This document shows, in pieces, positions 8,507-17,296 of a DNA stretch of 64,000 nucleotides. Both the position numbers and the translations under genes were made by a program. The notes below the pieces were generated by a model. It made no database searches. It worked only from the letters and a program-made list of their open reading frames with translations, and was not told where the DNA came from. This stretch comes from Lewinellaceae bacterium (GTDB lineage Bacteria > Bacteroidota > Bacteroidia > Chitinophagales > Saprospiraceae), in assembly GCA_020636105.1 (NCBI GenBank), contig JACJYL010000002.1:1330001-1394000 (forward strand). The letters are read 5' to 3'. Each line of letters begins with the position of its first letter. Position 1 is the stretch's first letter.

Positions 8507-8974
8507 CTACAATTTTATTTTGTTCAACCGGTCCATGTCTCTCTTATTGTCTTTTTCTTTGATGGAATCCCGTTTGTCAAAAGATTTTTTACCCTGAGCC
8601 AGGGCGATTTCTACCTTCGCTAATCCCCTTTCGGAAATATATATTTTGTAGGGAACAATGGTAAAGCCTTTTTCCTTTACACGTTTTTCCCATTTGCGGA
8701 GTTCGGCTTTTTTGAGGAGGAGTTTTCGCAGGCGGCGAGGTTCATGGTTGTGGATATTGCCGAATTTATATTCTCCGATAAACATGCTGTTGACAAACAA
8801 TTCTCCTTTTTTGAAAGTACAATAAGCATCTCTAAGGTTCGCATTTCCCTTGCGGACAGACTTGATCTCCGTTCCTGTCAATAGGATTCCTGCTTCCAGC
8901 GTTGCCTGGAAGAGGAAGTCGTGGGTTGCCTTCCGGTTGACGATCTCTATTGTACTTTTCTTCTTTTCTGCCAT
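8507..8974 (-). CDS. smpB: SsrA-binding protein SmpB
   Basis: 155 residues, the usual length for SmpB, which binds tmRNA and delivers it to stalled ribosomes for trans-translation. Recognisable stretches are NRKATHDFLFQATLEAGI, GTEIKSVRKGNANLRDAY, LFVNSMFIGEY, HEPRRLRKLLL and the basic C-terminal tail KKSFDKRDSIKEKDNKRDM that inserts into the mRNA channel. The gene is monocistronic here and the ssrA gene itself is not in the window. Confidence 0.97.
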   Translation of the reverse strand: MAEKKKSTIEIVNRKATHDFLFQATLEAGILLTGTEIKSVRKGNANLRDAYCTFKKGELFVNSMFIGEYKFGNIHNHEPRRLRKLLLKKAELRKWEKRVKEKGFTIVPYKIYISERGLAKVEIALAQGKKSFDKRDSIKEKDNKRDMDRLNKIKL

Positions 8975-9226
8975 TGTGCTTGATTACGCCTTGCTAACGC
9001 ATTTTTTGTACAAAAAGTTCAAACTTTCTTATCGGATCAGGTTTACAGGCATCCTTTTCCCGGGAGAGATGTCTATAATTTCCAATAATGAGTCCTATTG
9101 TTAATAATCCGGGAGCGAATTTAAGAAATAGTAGCAAACTGCGAAGGGTTTAAGGCTTAAACAATATTTATTCATTTTAAAGGAATATTTGTAACTTGGC
9201 TCCCCGAAACTGACCATACCTACATT

Positions 9227-9370
9227 ATGGATAACACCACAACGAACAATAAAAATGGCGATGATCGACCGCCGGTATTCCAAACCTGGAATCAGATGTA
9301 CGTCTTCGTTCTCATCATGCATGCCATCCTTATCACCTTATTTTATTTATTCACCAAATATCATTCCTGA
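9227..9370 (+). CDS. 47-residue single-pass membrane protein upstream of SSS symporter
   Basis: A short frame from ATG 9227 to TGA 9370 encodes a 47-residue protein. A hydrophilic Asn/Asp-rich head is followed by PPVFQTWNQMYVFVL and a single hydrophobic helix ending near LFTKYHS. It is placed 47 bp ahead of the sodium:solute symporter on the same strand. Comparable mini-proteins are, from memory, found ahead of symporter genes in related Bacteroidota, suggesting a small accessory subunit comparable to YhdT/DUF485-type partners. Coding nature is supported by the clean helix and the conserved position; function is inference. Confidence 0.65.
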   Translation: MDNTTTNNKNGDDRPPVFQTWNQMYVFVLIMHAILITLFYLFTKYHS

Positions 9371-9417
9371 ACAGACAGCCCCTGAAACTACAGGGGGAAA
9401 CACATAAAACCTAAACC

Positions 9418-11148
9418 ATGCACGCATTTGACTGGATTGTAATGATGGGAACCATGTTGGTCATCGTTTTTTATGGTGTCTATCAATCACGTAACATAAA
9501 AAGCTCCAAAAGCTATCTCATGGGAGATCGTGACCTCCCATGGTGGACGATAGGACTCTCGGTAATGGCTACCCAGGCCAGCGCCATTACCTTTCTTTCC
9601 ACGCCCGGGCAGGCTTATGAAGACGGCATGCGGTTTGCCCAGTTTTATTTCGGACTGCCCGTTGCCATGGTATTTCTCTGCATTTTTATTTTGCCCATTT
9701 ATTACCGGCTTAATGTGACCACCGCCTATGAATTCCTTGAAGGGCGTTTTGATCTGAAAACAAGAACCCTCACCGCTATTTTATTTTTGGTCCAGCGCGG
9801 ACTGGCCGCCGGAATCACCATTTATGCTCCGGCTATCATTCTCTCGACTATCCTGGGATGGAGCCTTGGATTTACGGTGTTTTTTATCGGGCTCATCGTT
9901 ATATTTTATACGGTATCCGGAGGCACCAAAGCAGTGAGTGTGACCCAGAAACAACAGATGATCGTCATTTTAGGCGGTATGGCTATTGCAGCCTATATCG
10001 TGGTCGCCAAACTCCCGGACGGGATTGGTTTTGAAGATGCCGTGAACATTGCCGGAAAAATGGGTAAACTCAATGTGGTGGATTTTACCTTTGACCTTTC
10101 CAATCGATACAATTTTTGGTCGGGTATGCTGGGAGGTGTATTTCTTTTCGTTTCCTACTTCGGGACCGACCAGTCCCAGGTTTCCCGCTACCTCTCCGGA
10201 AAATCACTGACCCAATCCAGGCTGGGCTTGTTATTTAACGGCCTGGTCAAGGTACCTATGCAGTTCCTGGTCTTATTTGTGGGGATACTGGTTTTTGTCT
10301 TTTTCCTGTTCACCAAACCCCCTGTACATTTTAACGAAGCCAATTTAAACAGCCTCAAAGGATCGCCTTTTGAAGCCGAATTTCATCACCTGGAAGCCGA
10401 TTACGACAAGATTTATGACCTTAAGGAAGCCGAATCACGGGCCCTGATCAAAGCCATTAAGAATAAAGACGAACAGACCGTCAAAGCTTCCACCAAAACC
10501 TTAAAATCACTTCAGGCCCAGGACATTGACATCAGGAAAAAAGTGGAAGACCTGATCGCCATGGAAAATCCGTTAGCCAAAACCAAAGATACCGATTACA
10601 TTTTTGTAACTTTTGTACTTCACTACCTGCCTATCGGGTTGGTTGGCTTGTTGCTCGCGGTAATATTTTCTGCGGCCATGTCTTCGACCTCTGCGGAGCT
10701 CAATGCCCTGGCAGCCACTACCGTAGTCGACCTTTACCGGCGTTCCATCGTCAAAGACAAGGATGACACCCATTACCTTAAGGCTTCAAAATGGTTTACG
10801 CTGGTATGGGGCGGCATTGCCCTGCTTTTTGCCGTCTTAGCCGACCTGTCTGAAAACCTGATCCAATTGGTCAATATTATTGGCTCCTTATTTTATGGCG
10901 TTATTTTAGGCGTTTTCATGGTGGCCTTTTTCATAAAATGGATCAAAGGGAAAGCCATTTTCATCGCAGCCATCATCACGGAAATCTTTATTTTGATCAT
11001 CTTCACCCTGAGAATGATGGAGATTATTGAAATCGCCTATTTATGGTTGAATTTGATTGGGTGTATCGTTACGATAATCGTAGCAACGATTATCCAAATG
11101 AGCCTGCCCACGAACCCTGCAGTGCTGGATGGTAAGGAAGGTGATTAA
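9418..11148 (+). CDS. Sodium:solute symporter family protein
   Basis: 576 residues with about 13 membrane helices of the SSS (SLC5) fold. Features are the N-terminal helix FDWIVMMGTMLVIVFYGVY, SYLMGDRDLPWWTIGLSVMATQASAITFLSTPG spanning the first sodium/substrate region, GTDQSQVSRYLSG, and SAAMSSTSAELNALAATTVVDLY in the helix that normally provides Na2-site Ser/Thr residues. A charged segment of about 90 residues (about 305-390) is inserted between helices and predicted to face one side of the membrane. The substrate cannot be deduced. It is likely co-transcribed with the 47-residue membrane protein upstream. Confidence 0.92.
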   Translation: MHAFDWIVMMGTMLVIVFYGVYQSRNIKSSKSYLMGDRDLPWWTIGLSVMATQASAITFLSTPGQAYEDGMRFAQFYFGLPVAMVFLCIFILPIYYRLNVTTAYEFLEGRFDLKTRTLTAILFLVQRGLAAGITIYAPAIILSTILGWSLGFTVFFIGLIVIFYTVSGGTKAVSVTQKQQMIVILGGMAIAAYIVVAKLPDGIGFEDAVNIAGKMGKLNVVDFTFDLSNRYNFWSGMLGGVFLFVSYFGTDQSQVSRYLSGKSLTQSRLGLLFNGLVKVPMQFLVLFVGILVFVFFLFTKPPVHFNEANLNSLKGSPFEAEFHHLEADYDKIYDLKEAESRALIKAIKNKDEQTVKASTKTLKSLQAQDIDIRKKVEDLIAMENPLAKTKDTDYIFVTFVLHYLPIGLVGLLLAVIFSAAMSSTSAELNALAATTVVDLYRRSIVKDKDDTHYLKASKWFTLVWGGIALLFAVLADLSENLIQLVNIIGSLFYGVILGVFMVAFFIKWIKGKAIFIAAIITEIFILIIFTLRMMEIIEIAYLWLNLIGCIVTIIVATIIQMSLPTNPAVLDGKEGD

Positions 11149-11228
11149 TGTGGTCGTTTTTCTATAACTGGCAGCACTCTGAAATTAACGCGGCGGTAAA
11201 CCTCTACTCAATCATGTATTGCGGAATT

Positions 11229-11512
11229 ATTGGTTTTAATTTTATAACCGCCGAATACAATCAGGTGCAGAGTACCTTAATCTTTGTCGCCAAACAAATG
11301 GAAAGAGGATTCAAGGTGCAGCGCACCGTAACCTAAATCTCCGACCATCCAAAAAATGTTGCGGTAGCCTGTCCTCGGCATACGTTGCCGGGACGCTACA
11401 CCTTAGATAGATTTTTTAATCTTTTTACAACAAATTTTTCGGTCTTGCCTGGCTGCCAGACAGGTGCTCTGCACCTATAATAAATTCCGGCGGTTATTAA
11501 ATCAAATTCAAT
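11229..11512. mobile_element. MITE-like element with about 50-bp imperfect inverted ends
   Basis: The left end 11229-11277 and the reverse complement of the right end 11461-11512 align over about 50 bp, sharing ATAACCGCCG and AGGTGCAGAG. The roughly 180 bp interior codes for nothing convincing and holds further short palindromes (CCTGGCTGCCAGACAGG, GGTGCAGCGCACC). No transposase is present. It could be a miniature inverted-repeat element or a degenerate IS remnant. It occupies most of the gene-free stretch 11149-11621. Confidence 0.6.
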
Positions 11513-11586
11513 CATTTGGCAGGTGATCCAGACCGTAGCAATGTTTCTGGATGGCTATCGTTTCGGCGATTACCAAAAACATTATT

Positions 11587-11594
11587 TATTTTTG
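11587..11594 (+). promoter_or_regulatory. Candidate -7 promoter element TATTTTTG
   Basis: TATTTTTG matches the Bacteroidota TAnnTTTG element and lies 27 bp before the ATG at 11622. A TTTC at 11561-11564 is 22 bp upstream and could serve as a weak -33 element. Confidence 0.5.
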
Positions 11595-11621
11595 TAATTT
11601 CGGAAAAAATAATTGGAGTTA

Positions 11622-12377
11622 ATGAAGCAACTAACATTAGCAGCCCTTTACGGCCAAAAAAACACGGCCTTCAAACAAATGATTCATTCAGTATGGGAAA
11701 CCATCGAAGATTCAGATTTGAGGAGGATCTTTATAAAACACCCTATGGATCAAATCCACGGCACCATGGTCGGGATGGAAAAAATCATTGGATTTGAGCG
11801 GCATTTTAATGCCAATATTTGGGCAAAAGAAGAAAAAAAGAAGGAAATGGATTTTTCAAACATCTTTTCCAATATTGACCCGTTTTTCCCTATGAAAATA
11901 CAATTCGGCGGTTTCAAAGAAGACTTTGATGGATTTATGAGTTTTGAGGGTACGCCTTATAACCGGTCGTTTGAAATCAACTGGAAAGCAAAAAAAATTA
12001 TCCTGATCGGCTGGTCATTGCAGGAAGGAACGGATATCGCGGATAATAAACTATTTAAATTAAGGCAAAAATTATATGAACGAAACCATCTTCGTCCAAA
12101 AATGGACAATGACAATGACTTTTATATGGTCATAGGTGAATTGGCCCATTTTGAGTTATTCGACGATGAAGCGCTGGCAGAACTCAAAGCCGCCGCCCAA
12201 AGATTGGAAAAAGTCATTCGGGATCAATTATGCAACAAACCCCGGGAAATAATGGTCACCACCGATGAATTGTTTTTCGTTCGCTATCAAAAGGAATCTT
12301 TGGAGATAAGTTCGAGTGAAGCCTGGAACATCAAAAATTCAGAGAAGAATTCGTATTTTGTAAAGGATTTATTTTGA
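11622..12377 (+). CDS. Conserved-looking protein of unknown function
   Basis: I take the ATG at 11622 (MKQLTLAALYGQKN) rather than the TTG nine bases earlier, giving 251 residues. The protein is soluble and has no signal peptide. It has an HGT motif (DQIHGTMVGMEKIIG) near residue 50 and a second beta-like stretch FYMVIGELAHFELF near 170. The layout with one H-x-T and N-terminal LTLAALYG loosely recalls 2H phosphoesterases, but a second H-x-T is missing, so I do not assign it. A promoter element precedes it and the cyclophilin lipoprotein follows after 121 bp. Confidence 0.7.
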   Translation: MKQLTLAALYGQKNTAFKQMIHSVWETIEDSDLRRIFIKHPMDQIHGTMVGMEKIIGFERHFNANIWAKEEKKKEMDFSNIFSNIDPFFPMKIQFGGFKEDFDGFMSFEGTPYNRSFEINWKAKKIILIGWSLQEGTDIADNKLFKLRQKLYERNHLRPKMDNDNDFYMVIGELAHFELFDDEALAELKAAAQRLEKVIRDQLCNKPREIMVTTDELFFVRYQKESLEISSSEAWNIKNSEKNSYFVKDLF

Positions 12378-12407
12378 TCCATTGGCCGCATTGAAAAGGG
12401 ATTTCCT

Positions 12408-12433
12408 TATTTGAGCGCAAGCTCAAAAATAAA
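12408..12433. other. Stem-loop with GCAA tetraloop after the unknown gene
   Basis: TTTGAGC-GCAA-GCTCAAA forms a 7-bp stem capped by a stable GNRA loop, extended by A/T pairs. It lies 30 bp past the stop at 12377. A U-rich 3' side exists only on the minus strand, so on the plus strand it is more likely an mRNA 3' stabiliser than a terminator. Confidence 0.4.
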
Positions 12434-12498
12434 AGCAATTCATCCTTCGGCCCTCCCGTTCCATTGGCAATCTTGTATCATTTCTAAACAGCGGAAAA

Positions 12499-13089
12499 AT
12501 GAAAAAAAAATGGTTGATCTTCCTCTTATTCGCTCTTTACTCATGCGCTGCCTTGAAAAACCAGGAAGAGACCTATCCCATCGGACAGATCATTACCTCC
12601 AAAGGTGAAATGCTTTTCTGGCTGTACGACGATACGCCCTTGCATAAGGCCAGTTTTATCAAATTGGCCAATGAAAATTATTGGGATACCTTGACTTTTA
12701 ACCGGGTAATCGAAAATTTCGTCATCCAGGGCGGCTGCCCGGATACGCCGGAAGGGTTCGCCGATTCTCCTTATTTGATAAAACCTGAATTCAACGAGCA
12801 TATCAAACATATTTACGGAGCAGTGGGCGCAGGTCGGGATGACAATCCTGGAAAGCTTTCCGCCGGATGCCAGCTGTACATCGTTCAAAATAAAAACGGT
12901 ATTCCCAGGCTGGACGGGAATTATATGATCTTCGGGCAGGTTTTTAAAGGATTGGAGGTGCTGGATGATATTGCAAAAGTGGAAACCGATTCCCTGGACA
13001 AACCTTTGGTGCCCATTTACCTTGATGTAAATGTAATTTCATTGACTGAAAAGCAACTTAAAGCATACGGGTATAACCCAAAAAAATAA
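12499..13089 (+). CDS. Cyclophilin-type peptidyl-prolyl isomerase, lipoprotein
   Basis: 196 residues with a lipoprotein signal (lipobox around Cys16, LYSC). The cyclophilin fold follows: ASFIKLANENYWDTLTFNRVIENFVIQGGCP holds the Arg and Phe/Gln positions of the active site. Then come CQLYIVQNK and YMIFGQVFKGLEVLDDI. It should catalyse proline isomerisation during folding of exported proteins in the periplasm. It is probably co-transcribed with the oxidoreductase that starts 12 bp after its stop. Confidence 0.93.
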   Translation: MKKKWLIFLLFALYSCAALKNQEETYPIGQIITSKGEMLFWLYDDTPLHKASFIKLANENYWDTLTFNRVIENFVIQGGCPDTPEGFADSPYLIKPEFNEHIKHIYGAVGAGRDDNPGKLSAGCQLYIVQNKNGIPRLDGNYMIFGQVFKGLEVLDDIAKVETDSLDKPLVPIYLDVNVISLTEKQLKAYGYNPKK

Positions 13090-13101
13090 ATTCCCGGTAT
13101 T

Positions 13102-14691
13102 ATGATTCAATCCTATAAACAAAAGCATGAAGTAGCCGATTACTACGACACCATAATCATCGGATCCGGGATGGGGAGTTTGACTACGGGGGCCCTCCTT
13201 TCTAAAGAAGGGCAAAAGGTGCTTATCCTCGAACGTCATTATACCGCCGGTGGATTTACGCATGTATTCAAACGCAAAGGGTATGAATGGGATGTTGGCA
13301 TTCATTACATCGGAGAAGTTCAACGCCCGGACAGCCTTACCAAAAAACTGTTTGACTATGTTACAGATGGCCAACTTCAGTGGGCAGATATGGGAGAGGT
13401 TTATGATAAAATTATCATCGGAGATAAATCTTATGATTTGGTTAAAGGCGTTCAGCAATTCAAGGCTAAATTAATCGAATACTTTCCCGACGAGAAAAAC
13501 GCCATCAATGATTACGTCAATCTCATTTTTGAGTGCACGAAAACAAGCAGGAATTTTTATGTAGACAAAGCGCTGCCGCCAGTTCTCAGTAAACTCATCG
13601 GAGGCTGGATGCGCAAACCTTTTAACCAATTTTCCGACCGGACAACCTATGAGGTGCTTAAAACAATTACCGACAACGAGGAACTGATAAGGGTGTTAAC
13701 AGGGCAATATGGAGATTATGGCCTGCCTCCTAAAAAAAGTGCTTTCGTGATGCATGCAGCGGTGGTTCGCCATTATTTCAATGGCGGCAGTTTCCCCATT
13801 GGAGGATCTTCCCGAATTGTAGAAACAATTGACCCCGTGATTGCCGCCGCCGGGGGCACCATTCTTATAAATGCAGAAGTGGACAAGGTCGTTGTAAAAA
13901 ATAATAAAGCGACCGGCGTACAAATGAATGACGGCAGGATTTTCTCCGCCAAAAACATTGTCAGTGGAGCAGGCATCATGACGACCTATAAAAAATTACT
14001 GCCCGCCGAAGTGGTAAAACAGCATAAACTGCCCGAACAATTACAGAAAATCAATCGTTCGGTATCCCATGCATGTCTTTACATAGGATTAAAAGGATCG
14101 CCCCGGGAACTTGAACTGCCAAAAACCAATTATTGGGTATATCCTGGTGATACAGATCATGACACTTGTGTTGACAGGTATGTGAAGAACATCAATGAGC
14201 CCTTCCCGGTCATTTATATTTCTTTCCCTTCCGCTAAAGACCCCGATTGGTCCAACCGGTATCCTGGCCGGAGCAGCATCGACATCATTACCCTGGTGCC
14301 CTTTGACGTTTTCGAAAAATGGGAAGGCAGCCAATGGATGAAAAGAGGAAGTGAATACGACGAACTCAAGGAAAAAATTGCCGCCCGTTTACTCGATGAA
14401 TTGTATAGGCAATTGCCCCATTTAAAGGGAAAAGTTGATCATTACGAACTTTCCTCTCCATTGACTACACAACATTTCGTCAACTACGGCAAGGGAGAGA
14501 TCTATGGAATCGACCACTCGCCCAGCCGCTTTCGCCAAAGATTTCTCAAACCGCGGACACCGATAAAAAACTTTTACCTCACCGGGCAGGATATTGTGAC
14601 CGCAGGTGTAGCCGGTGCTTTATTTTCGGGTGTTCTGACCGTAGGGGCTATGACGGGAATTAATGTGATAAAAAAGATAGTAAGTAAATAA
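13102..14691 (+). CDS. FAD-dependent oxidoreductase, carotenoid desaturase / retinol saturase-like
   Basis: 529 residues. The dinucleotide-binding motif DTIIIGSGMGSLTTGALLSK is near residue 15, followed by LILERHYTAGGFTHVF and the substrate-side motif YEWDVGIHYIG, as in all-trans-retinol 13,14-reductases and phytoene-desaturase-like enzymes. The C-terminus has the FAD-closing motif YLTGQDIVTAGVAGALFSGVLT. It probably reduces or desaturates a polyene lipid at the membrane. There are no other carotenoid genes nearby and the substrate is unknown. The neighbour upstream is a secreted isomerase with no obvious metabolic link. Confidence 0.88.
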   Translation: MIQSYKQKHEVADYYDTIIIGSGMGSLTTGALLSKEGQKVLILERHYTAGGFTHVFKRKGYEWDVGIHYIGEVQRPDSLTKKLFDYVTDGQLQWADMGEVYDKIIIGDKSYDLVKGVQQFKAKLIEYFPDEKNAINDYVNLIFECTKTSRNFYVDKALPPVLSKLIGGWMRKPFNQFSDRTTYEVLKTITDNEELIRVLTGQYGDYGLPPKKSAFVMHAAVVRHYFNGGSFPIGGSSRIVETIDPVIAAAGGTILINAEVDKVVVKNNKATGVQMNDGRIFSAKNIVSGAGIMTTYKKLLPAEVVKQHKLPEQLQKINRSVSHACLYIGLKGSPRELELPKTNYWVYPGDTDHDTCVDRYVKNINEPFPVIYISFPSAKDPDWSNRYPGRSSIDIITLVPFDVFEKWEGSQWMKRGSEYDELKEKIAARLLDELYRQLPHLKGKVDHYELSSPLTTQHFVNYGKGEIYGIDHSPSRFRQRFLKPRTPIKNFYLTGQDIVTAGVAGALFSGVLTVGAMTGINVIKKIVSK

Positions 14692-14699
14692 GGTATGAT

Positions 14700-15128
14700 T
14701 CATGTTTCTTCTCCCTCCTCAACCACATCCACCTTTTTAAATACCCAGTATTTTTGCAGCGTATAGTTGAATCCAATGGATACGATGAGATCGGTAATGA
14801 TCCTGCTGATCTTATAATCCAACCCCAGGAAGGTAGTGATGCCATGCGTACCGGCTGCTTTTAAAACAATGCTATTGATCACTACCGCAACAAACTTCAG
14901 GAATTGTCTGGTGAGGGGCTGTTGATAGGGAATGTTTGGGGAATGAAAAGTCCATTTTTTGTTAATGCTAAAATTAACGATCGCCCCGATGACCCCTCCA
15001 ATGGCAATGGATAGGGTATAATGGAAATGAAACACTTCCGTAAAAAAGATCATTACCAGGTAATCGACCATTCCGCCGATAAAAGCGGACATCTGCGCTT
15101 TTAAGAAAATGATGATTTTGCTGATCAT
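14700..15128 (-). CDS. GtrA-like family membrane protein
   Basis: 142 residues with four hydrophobic helices, the GtrA/DPMS flippase-like layout. N-terminal FLKAQMSAFIGGMVDYLVM, the central GAIVNFSINKKWTF (the family motif ending in K-W-T/V-F) and C-terminal GFNYTLQKYWVFKK all fit. GtrA proteins are implicated in moving lipid-linked sugars across the inner membrane. The start overlaps the stop of the CDP-alcohol phosphotransferase gene by 4 bp, so the two are translationally coupled and probably act on the same lipid pathway. Confidence 0.9.
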   Translation of the reverse strand: MISKIIIFLKAQMSAFIGGMVDYLVMIFFTEVFHFHYTLSIAIGGVIGAIVNFSINKKWTFHSPNIPYQQPLTRQFLKFVAVVINSIVLKAAGTHGITTFLGLDYKISRIITDLIVSIGFNYTLQKYWVFKKVDVVEEGEET

Positions 15129-15844
15129 TTTGTCAATTTCTTTTTCTCTGACCGGTCCCTGTCATTGGCGAGATCCAACAGTTTATTAAAACTAAGGATA
15201 TTCACGACGAGTAAAGTTACTATAGCTAAAGCACCCAAATAAATAATTGATCCCGTAAATATTACCTCAAGGACAAGTATTGCGGAAATGAGGATCCGCA
15301 CTTCCGTAGGGCCAAGAATTCCGGAATCTATTGAGTATTTTCCGGTAATTTTATATCGTAAGATGGCAGTCAACATTTCCCAACCATACAAAACGACAAA
15401 AGCATAGCCGATATAGATCCATGGTGCTTCCACATAGATCATAAAACCGAGACCAATAAAAAGAATTCCTATCCAGTCGACCGTAATATCGAGCACAAAA
15501 CCATACCATTTCCTGGGAATATTTCTGTAATAAGCTATTCGACCATCCAGCGAATCGCCAAACCAGCTGACTAAAAATCCAAACACCCCGAATAGCAGAC
15601 AATATTTGCTTAAATAGGCTGCGGCAACAAAACTCAGGAAAACCAGAAAATTACCCAAAAAACCGATGCCTGTAAGCATGTTGGAACTTAACCAGGAAGG
15701 CATCTTTTTTACTAAAAAGCTGATGGAGTTATGTTCCACATCCCGTAAAATATTCGTTCTCTTTCGGTCACTTGTGATGGACTTTCCGGCCTCCTTATCT
15801 GAAATATTTCCTTTTTTCATCATCCTTGAGATTATTTCAGGCAA
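15125..15844 (-). CDS. CDP-alcohol phosphatidyltransferase family protein
   Basis: 239 residues with about six membrane helices. The CDP-alcohol phosphotransferase signature is at residues 100-135: FGDSLDGRIAYYR, then GFVLDITVD, giving the four metal-binding Asp residues. The position usually filled by Arg after DGxxA is Tyr here (DGRIAY), a deviation worth noting. Enzymes of this family transfer a phospho-alcohol from a CDP-linked donor, as in phosphatidylinositol or phosphatidylglycerophosphate synthesis. The donor and acceptor are unknown. It is coupled to the GtrA-like gene downstream. Confidence 0.88.
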   Translation of the reverse strand: MPEIISRMMKKGNISDKEAGKSITSDRKRTNILRDVEHNSISFLVKKMPSWLSSNMLTGIGFLGNFLVFLSFVAAAYLSKYCLLFGVFGFLVSWFGDSLDGRIAYYRNIPRKWYGFVLDITVDWIGILFIGLGFMIYVEAPWIYIGYAFVVLYGWEMLTAILRYKITGKYSIDSGILGPTEVRILISAILVLEVIFTGSIIYLGALAIVTLLVVNILSFNKLLDLANDRDRSEKKKLTK

Positions 15845-15999
15845 TTAATTGAATTGGCTAAAAATACGATCTTAAATTGATGTTTCCGAAGTTATTCACC
15901 TATTAATTCACCCCCAATAAACTACTTAATGTTTCCTCTTTTCACTATATTGAGTTTTCAATAATTTCAACATAAAAGCAACTTTAAAAGCCATACAAA

Positions 16000-17259
16000 A
16001 TGCAACATTTTCACAAGGTGACCGTCCTGCTTTTTTGGGTCATTTTAGTCTATTCCTGTCAGACTCAAGATGGAAATTCAAAAAACGAACCATCCGTCAA
16101 CAAAGTTTTCATGAAAACCGATGGCCAAAAAGTGATCGACACCGAAGGCAATCCAATTATCCTGAAAGGGACCAATCTCGGCAACTGGCTCGTGCCGGAA
16201 GGTTATATGTTTAAAATGGGCCAGGTGAATGCGCCGCGTAAAATTGATGAATTGTTGTACGAACTCATTGGCCCGGACAGTCTGAAAGCCTTCTGGGATC
16301 AGTACCTGGAGAATTACATCACTTACGAGGACATCAAATACCTGAAACGCATCGGGTGTAATCACATCAGGCTGCCTTTCCATTATAAATTGTTCACCGA
16401 TGACCTTTATATGGGATCGAGGAATTCCGGCTTCAAATACTTTGACCGGATCGTGGATTGGTGCAAACAGGAAAACCTTTATGTCTTATTCGATATGCAT
16501 TGTGCCCCAGGAGGGCAAACCGGGGATAACATTGACGACAGTTACGGTTACCCTTACCTTTTAAAAAGCCAGTCTTCCCAGGATTTGATGAGTGAGGTTT
16601 GGTTAAAAATTGCTGACCGGTACAAAAACGAACCCATTGTCTTGGGGTATGATCTGATCAATGAACCGGCCGCCCATTATTTTAACGATGAAATGGATTT
16701 TTTTAATGAACAACTTTTTTTACTTTACCAACGAATCATTAAAGAAGTGCGCGAAGTAGATCCGAATCACATCATATTTCTCAACGGTTCGGTCTGGAGT
16801 GGTAATTTTGATGTTTTCAAAGAAATGATGGGCGATAATATCGTTTATGAATTTCACAAATACTGGTTTCCTGTGAAAAAGGAAGCCATTCAGAAGTACC
16901 TGGATTTCAGGGAAACGAACCAGGTTCCCGTTTACATTGGGGAAACGGGTGAAAACAGCGATCAATGGGTCAGTGATTTCAGAACCTTACTGGACGAATA
17001 CGAGGTGCCCTGGTGTTTCTGGCCGTATAAAAAAATGAACAATACCGCCGGGATCATGAATTTTGAAGAGCCGGAACATTATCATTTGATCACCGAATAC
17101 GCAGCAAGTGACCGGAGTTCCTATGCAAAAGTCCGGGAAAACAGGCCCGACCCTAAAAAAGTACAGGCGGCACTGAATGATTTTCTGGAAGGAGCACTTT
17201 ACAACAATAATTTTCAAAATGAAGGTTATATTAAAGGGCTGGGCTTAAAACCGGAATAA
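16000..17259 (+). CDS. Glycoside hydrolase family 5 lipoprotein
   Basis: 419 residues with a lipoprotein signal (YSC lipobox near residue 22). The GH5 TIM barrel shows LKGTNLGNWLVPEGYMF, GCNHIRLPFHY, FDMHCAPGG, acid/base Glu222 in LINEP and nucleophile Glu315 in VYIGETGEN. GH5 enzymes with an N-terminal GTNLGNWLVPEG motif are commonly exo-beta-1,3-glucanases or other beta-glucan hydrolases. It heads a three-gene glycosidase cluster on the plus strand, 37 bp ahead of the pullulanase-like gene, and is probably anchored to a membrane facing the periplasm or outside. Confidence 0.93.
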   Translation: MQHFHKVTVLLFWVILVYSCQTQDGNSKNEPSVNKVFMKTDGQKVIDTEGNPIILKGTNLGNWLVPEGYMFKMGQVNAPRKIDELLYELIGPDSLKAFWDQYLENYITYEDIKYLKRIGCNHIRLPFHYKLFTDDLYMGSRNSGFKYFDRIVDWCKQENLYVLFDMHCAPGGQTGDNIDDSYGYPYLLKSQSSQDLMSEVWLKIADRYKNEPIVLGYDLINEPAAHYFNDEMDFFNEQLFLLYQRIIKEVREVDPNHIIFLNGSVWSGNFDVFKEMMGDNIVYEFHKYWFPVKKEAIQKYLDFRETNQVPVYIGETGENSDQWVSDFRTLLDEYEVPWCFWPYKKMNNTAGIMNFEEPEHYHLITEYAASDRSSYAKVRENRPDPKKVQAALNDFLEGALYNNNFQNEGYIKGLGLKPE

Positions 17260-17296
17260 CCCGATTGGTATACTTGAACCATAATTATTACATTGT

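Noticed and set aside
11148..11336. Open frame of 62 codons overlapping the stop of the symporter gene
   Set aside because: It runs into the inverted-repeat element, has no hydrophobic or folded pattern of a real protein, and its text is shared with intergenic repeat DNA.
11622..12377. 2H phosphoesterase / RNA ligase-like identity
   Set aside because: Only one H-x-T motif is visible; the second required motif is not found.
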